In this document: piece by piece, positions 59,812 to 64,000 of the stretch | Layout of the letters: the number at the start of each line of letters is the position of its first letter | Position numbering within the stretch: position 1 is the stretch's first letter | Position numbers and translations under genes: made by a program | Notes under the pieces: model-generated | Seen by the model: only the letters and a program-made list of their open reading frames with translations | Told to the model about the DNA's origin: nothing | The model's database searches: none | NCBI GenBank assembly: GCA_039619475.1 | Contig: CM077115.1 | Coordinates: 421,165,671-421,229,670, forward strand | Source of the DNA: Icerya purchasi | Taxonomy: Eukaryota > Arthropoda > Insecta > Hemiptera > Monophlebidae | DNA length: 64,000 nucleotides | Direction: 5' to 3'

Positions 59812-61800
59812 GTTTTATTGTTTATGTATATTCTCTCCTACATCTCGATATTCCACTTTTTTGCTTATATGTTTCGGAATCTTATCGCTCTCAATATTTT
59901 TCTTCGTTTTTTTCTTCGTCTTTCCTCGGCTTCACCATTTTCATCTATAAGAATTCTTAAAAGTGGTTATATGAATTATCTCCGTATATGAGTATCAACA
60001 GAATTCGTTTTTTCAGTGTCAACGTTGATCCGGTAAAGGTTTATTTACTCTTGCCTCTTTTAATTAGGTTGTAGAATGACTATGTTTAATTATCAGTGAG
60101 ACGTCGCCGGAACCAGAGATTATAAGATCCAGCAGCCTGCTGTAGGATATTTGAGGTATATTCATCGATCGCCAAAAGCTTAGTGTCGTAAAAACAGACG
60201 CTTCAGTCGGCAGATTAAATCCTTCCGTACCCTGCGCGCTGATATTAAGATGAACACAGCGGCAGTGACAAAATTTCATCAGTAAATATGTGGGAGTGTC
60301 AGGATATCTCATTTCATGGATAAAATAAAAGTTTGTTGCATGCGGGAATAAATGTTTATTTAAATCTTTAAAGGTAATCTCACATTGATGTGCGGAATCA
60401 GTGGATTAATGTTAGAGGATGAGTTAGGATATCTTGAGAGGAAATACTTGCGTCTTCTATAGCCTCTTTCTCGAGATAAATTTTTAAAGAAAAAAAAAAA
60501 GAAAGAAACAATAACAAAAAATAAAAACATTAAGTTATTGCGGGAAATGTGAAATTTCAACAAATTGATAGATTTGAATTTTATTTTACTATTCAAAAAT
60601 TTGAACTTTATGAACACGTTTTTGTTTATCCCTCGGTCTTCTGCAAGTTGTGTTTATGCGAAATTTTAAGTTTTACGCTAATTTTTAGATTCGCTAGAGG
60701 TAATGGCAAACTCTCACTTTGCAAAGTTCGAATTTTTACAGAAGTTTTTCCACAACTTTATCGAACTATCAATCACTCCCTACCCGCTCCGAAAAAAATA
60801 ATAATTTAACAACTGAATGGTTTCGGAAATATATCACATTTTTTCTATTACCTTTTTTTCTGCCATCCCTCAAAATTCTCGAATCCATTAAAGAGATCTC
60901 TTATTTTGCAACTAAAGGCATACCTCCCGTAATATTCATCAATTGAAATAGTGTGCTACACATGCTGGTTTCGAATTAGGCGTCGCAGAAAAGTAATATA
61001 GATCGATTTTTATGTTGTTTTTATTTTTTGCACCTGCCTGCGAATTTCGAAGACGCAGTCTCGTTTAGATTCGAGCATAAGAAAGCGACTTTTACATATT
61101 CGAATGTAGTTGAAATATTTTTGCCATAAAAGTATACTTCTTGTGAATATTCTTAATTTTTACATCTATATTTTAAACAAACGACTAGCCCCGACTGATA
61201 TTGTTTTTATTTCGATCCGGATTATTTTGATTATCCTTTATCGGAAGCAGTTTTGTCCTATTGTGAACCTTAGTCTCCTTCTTGCTTTTTTTTTGTCGAA
61301 TTTTAAATTTACGTTTTTGTATTGGATTGCAAATGTTCGAGTAAAATAATTAATAATTCACGGATAAATTCGAGAGTTTTGAATTTGTTATTCCATTTTA
61401 GTTTTGCTTCTTGTTTTTTCATAAATAACACAATCCATTATTAAAAATCTCATGTCATCGACCATTGGCAGTAACACTATACCATGCGAGCGAACCTACT
61501 TGTACTTCTGGCTTGTGGCTCTCAAAACATGCGCGCGACTTGAGATCGCTTTCCATATCTAAACTCATTGAAATTAATCTAATTCCCACCGAGCTAATTA
61601 TTGTAAATTAGTTCGGAAATAATATTTAGTCTCTGGAAACTTATAAAAAAATTCGAGGGGTACATTTAAACGGCTATTTAGGGCTGCCAAGTTTCATTAT
61701 AATGTAGCAGAATCCACCATAATTAACAATATTTATGTATTAAAAACTATAGTAAACTGTTTTGATGCTTTGTAGTTGGCCTACGTCTCTTAATTTTATT
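59812..61800. other. No recognised gene
   Basis: AT-rich. Frames at 60064-60312 (minus), 60549-60809 (plus) and 61110-61349 (plus) are unassignable. Confidence 0.4.
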
Positions 61801-61814
61801 GCGAAGCAGTACAC

Positions 61815-61883
61815 ACCCCCACCCACCCCCACACACAGAGGCACACAGGCACACACACATACATATCTATATCTATCTATCTA

Positions 61884-61920
<37 letters not shown>
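61815..61920. repeat. CA/CCCA, ATCT and (AT)n compound microsatellite
   Basis: CACCCCCACCC and CACACA runs, then ATCTATCT, then pure AT to 61920. Confidence 0.92.
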
Positions 61921-61923
<3 letters not shown>

Positions 61924-62640
61924 AGCCGATAATAAACAATCAGGATACTTTGCTGGTTCGTTTTAAAGGAGTCATTTAAAAAGAAATTTACAAATATCCT
62001 AAAATGGCATGTGCGAATGGATTTAAAAAAAAAGGAAAGGTACATTTTTTTTCTTTTTTACTGTTACGCTCGTCTTTTTTTAAAAATTGTTTTGTACCAA
62101 ATGGTTCTACTAAGCGGTGTTTACAAAATAAGACTGGTAAACATTTGAAATAATTGTTTTTTTTTTCTTTTTTGGCTGATTACCGATTCGGTCGCACGCA
62201 TTGAATTATATTAAAAGTCTACTTTTTATAATTAAATAACTATAAAAAAAAAAACAAAACACATCAGCTCCAGACAACGTAGAAGGTAGTGCGATACGGC
62301 GCAATGATATTATTAGGAATTAATTCCTTCGAAGAAACTACAAAGTATCGTACCTGCCACATCGGGGAGTCACAGATGATTAACATCAATTATGAAAAAT
62401 ACTCCGTCTGAATATACAGCAGTGCTCCATTGACAGTCTGCTAATATACATAGGGGAGGGGAGGTAAACATCAGGCTATTGATCGTAGGCTGAATAATGT
62501 TAGTTGCGACTGTCTGTTCGGCGTGGTCATCAAGTTTTATTTTTTGCCGTATATAAGGGAAGTCCCGCGGGGCAAATAATGAAGAATATATTCACGCGTC
62601 AAGAATTGAAATTGGAACTGCGAATCGGACTTCTGAAATG
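61921..62640. other. No recognised gene
   Basis: AT-rich, then a GC-richer stretch after 62440 that may be the 5' side of the LINE remnant. Nothing assignable. Confidence 0.4.
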
Positions 62641-63065
62641 CTACATTTTCTTCATTCTACTATACGGTTGTAAATAGACTCAACATTAGGAAAAAAGATC
62701 AGCGCTTTTGAGATGAACTGCTAGCGACCTCTCCCCAAAGTACTATGGATTCAAAAAGTGAAGAATATTGAAATTCCTTAACAAACTGGGAAAGAATCTT
62801 GAACTCCTACAAACCATCAAAGAACGGAAGCTACAATATTTGGGACACATCGGGAGAGGATCGAGGCAACGCATTCTAAAAATACTACTTGAGGGTAAAA
62901 TTGCCGGGAAGAGATCGAGAGGAAAACTTCAAATTTTATGAATGGACAATCTTAGCAACTGGTTCAACTGTTCTTCAACATTTTCCGATCAGCCGTTGAT
63001 AGAAAGAAATTCCAATTATGGATCGCTAACCTTCAAAATGGAGACGGCGGATGAAGAAGAAGATA
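62640..63065 (+). pseudogene. Endonuclease-RT LINE, C-terminal fragment and GAA tail
   Basis: Reads LLYGCK, then LNKLGKNLELLQTIKERKLQ, YLGHIGRGSRQRILKILLEG, KIAGKRSRGK and NLSNWFNCSSTF, followed by SLTFKMETADEEED. This matches the common insect LINE tail (ELLxTIKERKLxYxGHI, GKIxGKRxxGR, NLRxWFxCSS). Ends GAAGAAGAAG. Stops after LYGCK and before MDNLSN. Same family as the fragments at 17.6 and 53.0 kb. Confidence 0.82.
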
Positions 63066-63069
63066 TAAG

Positions 63070-64000
63070 GGAAAACGGAAATCTTGTTCCATCTGTAGCC
63101 GCATTCTAGGCTTTCGAGGTCATTCAAATTCAGACTGGCTAGCGATCCGTCAAAAGACGTTCATCTCACTGGTTTTCCGTTCAGTTCCGTAAAGCGTTGG
63201 GTCGCAACTGACAATGAGAGAGATCCGAAGCCATTAAGAAGGAGCATCTTAACTGTACTTCCCGTTAAGATCAAGTCGCAGGCCTTGTTAATGGCCCCCT
63301 TCCCCCCGCAGTTCCACAATGAAGTAGGAAGAAGCTTGCAGAAAACCCGAATGCCCAGAATACATGAACAAGAACATTCGGAAGGCAGCCTAGACCTGGA
63401 AACTTGCCATCATCGGTGAATATTTTAGTGCGGTCAAAGTACTCCGACAATATTGTCAAGCCGATTTGTCTCGAGCGGGTATTACGCTTGTATATTTTTC
63501 TTCTTACGCTGAATATTGTAGCTGAATACGAGTTGCACAATACAAGTACCCCCCAGCCCACACCACATTCAACATTAAGACAAAGCAGGAACTGGGGAAG
63601 CGGTACAAATATACGGAATTTATAAATATTCGTTTCCGATACGGACGATACCCCTTGTACCTATCGAATTCGACCAAAATTTTATACTTTGCATTATTGA
63701 AAAATTCTACGTTTATTTTACGAGGTGGTACGCTGCGGTATTATTAAATTGGCGTATGTTTTAGCAATTTTGCTAGAGGATGGTAATTTGTAACTGAAGA
63801 AAAATTGTAATACGGAAATGCCGTGTGTATAATTAATTCATGTCGCCACTCATTCTATACGCTTATGTGTGCGGCTTATAGATGAAATGGAGGAGGAAAA
63901 AAAGCGCCACGAAGATTTTTTATAGAATCAGGACTAGCGGAAAATCGCGATTAATTTTCGTTAATTGTAAAACTTTTTTTTAATTAAAGTATTTTTAAAA
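63070..64000. other. No recognised gene
   Basis: A GC-richer patch (63080-63600) holds a 96-codon minus frame (63271-63561) and overlapping plus frames, none assignable. It could be the body of an unrecognised element. Confidence 0.4.

Overview
The window is AT-rich animal nuclear DNA, most likely from an insect. It has large introns with GT/AG splice sites, a bubblegum-type acyl-CoA synthetase gene, a haemolymph-type JHBP/group-7-allergen-like gene, and a repeat load typical of insects: jockey-like and I-like LINEs, mariner, hAT, Helitron and many (AT)n tracts. A hemipteran with an expanded genome is my guess, but the sequence alone does not fix the order. No bacterial operon, CRISPR array or rRNA is present.

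Only two host genes are supported, and both are incomplete. (1) The last three coding exons of an ACSBG/bubblegum very-long-chain acyl-CoA synthetase lie on the plus strand (5484-5609, 10286-10406, 12442-12515), with matching splice phases and a stop at 12513-12515. Earlier exons were not found and are probably upstream. (2) The last two coding exons of a secreted-type protein of the JHBP/mite group-7 allergen superfamily lie on the minus strand (41069-40618, then 36788-35805). Its signal-peptide exon was not found.

The rest is mostly mobile-element debris, and several elements have recognisable ends. Region 1-5.4 kb holds an 18-bp minisatellite, a long foldback element and an I-like LINE relic. 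The ACSBG introns hold an antisense jockey-like LINE (about 8.23-10.06 kb) and a deleted hAT with a perfect 8-bp target duplication (10579-12151). From 16178 to 21273 there is a three-level nest: a LINE inside a ZMYM1-like hAT inside a mariner, each level with target-site duplications. A Helitron 3' end with a broken PIF1-like helicase follows (21808-22800), then a dispersed tandem repeat (23.1-24.17 kb) and a CR1/jockey-type RT relic. From 27.9 to 29.2 kb there are a jockey 3' end, a hAT-type MITE and an I-like LINE tail.

The intron of the JHBP-like gene (36789-40617) is nearly filled by a large inverted repeat whose arms carry a tRNA-like (pol III A/B box) core, with a young-looking LINE between the arms. 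From 42.5 to 47.7 kb there are a mariner with roughly 100-bp inverted repeats, two copies of an RNase H-bearing LINE and an RT scrap. A near-palindromic foldback occupies 49.72-50.39 kb. A head-to-head pair of Helentron-type (HINE/DINE-like) elements lies at 57.98-59.79 kb. The most unusual theme is the number of long inverted repeats in one window, five in all, each able to form a long RNA or DNA hairpin.
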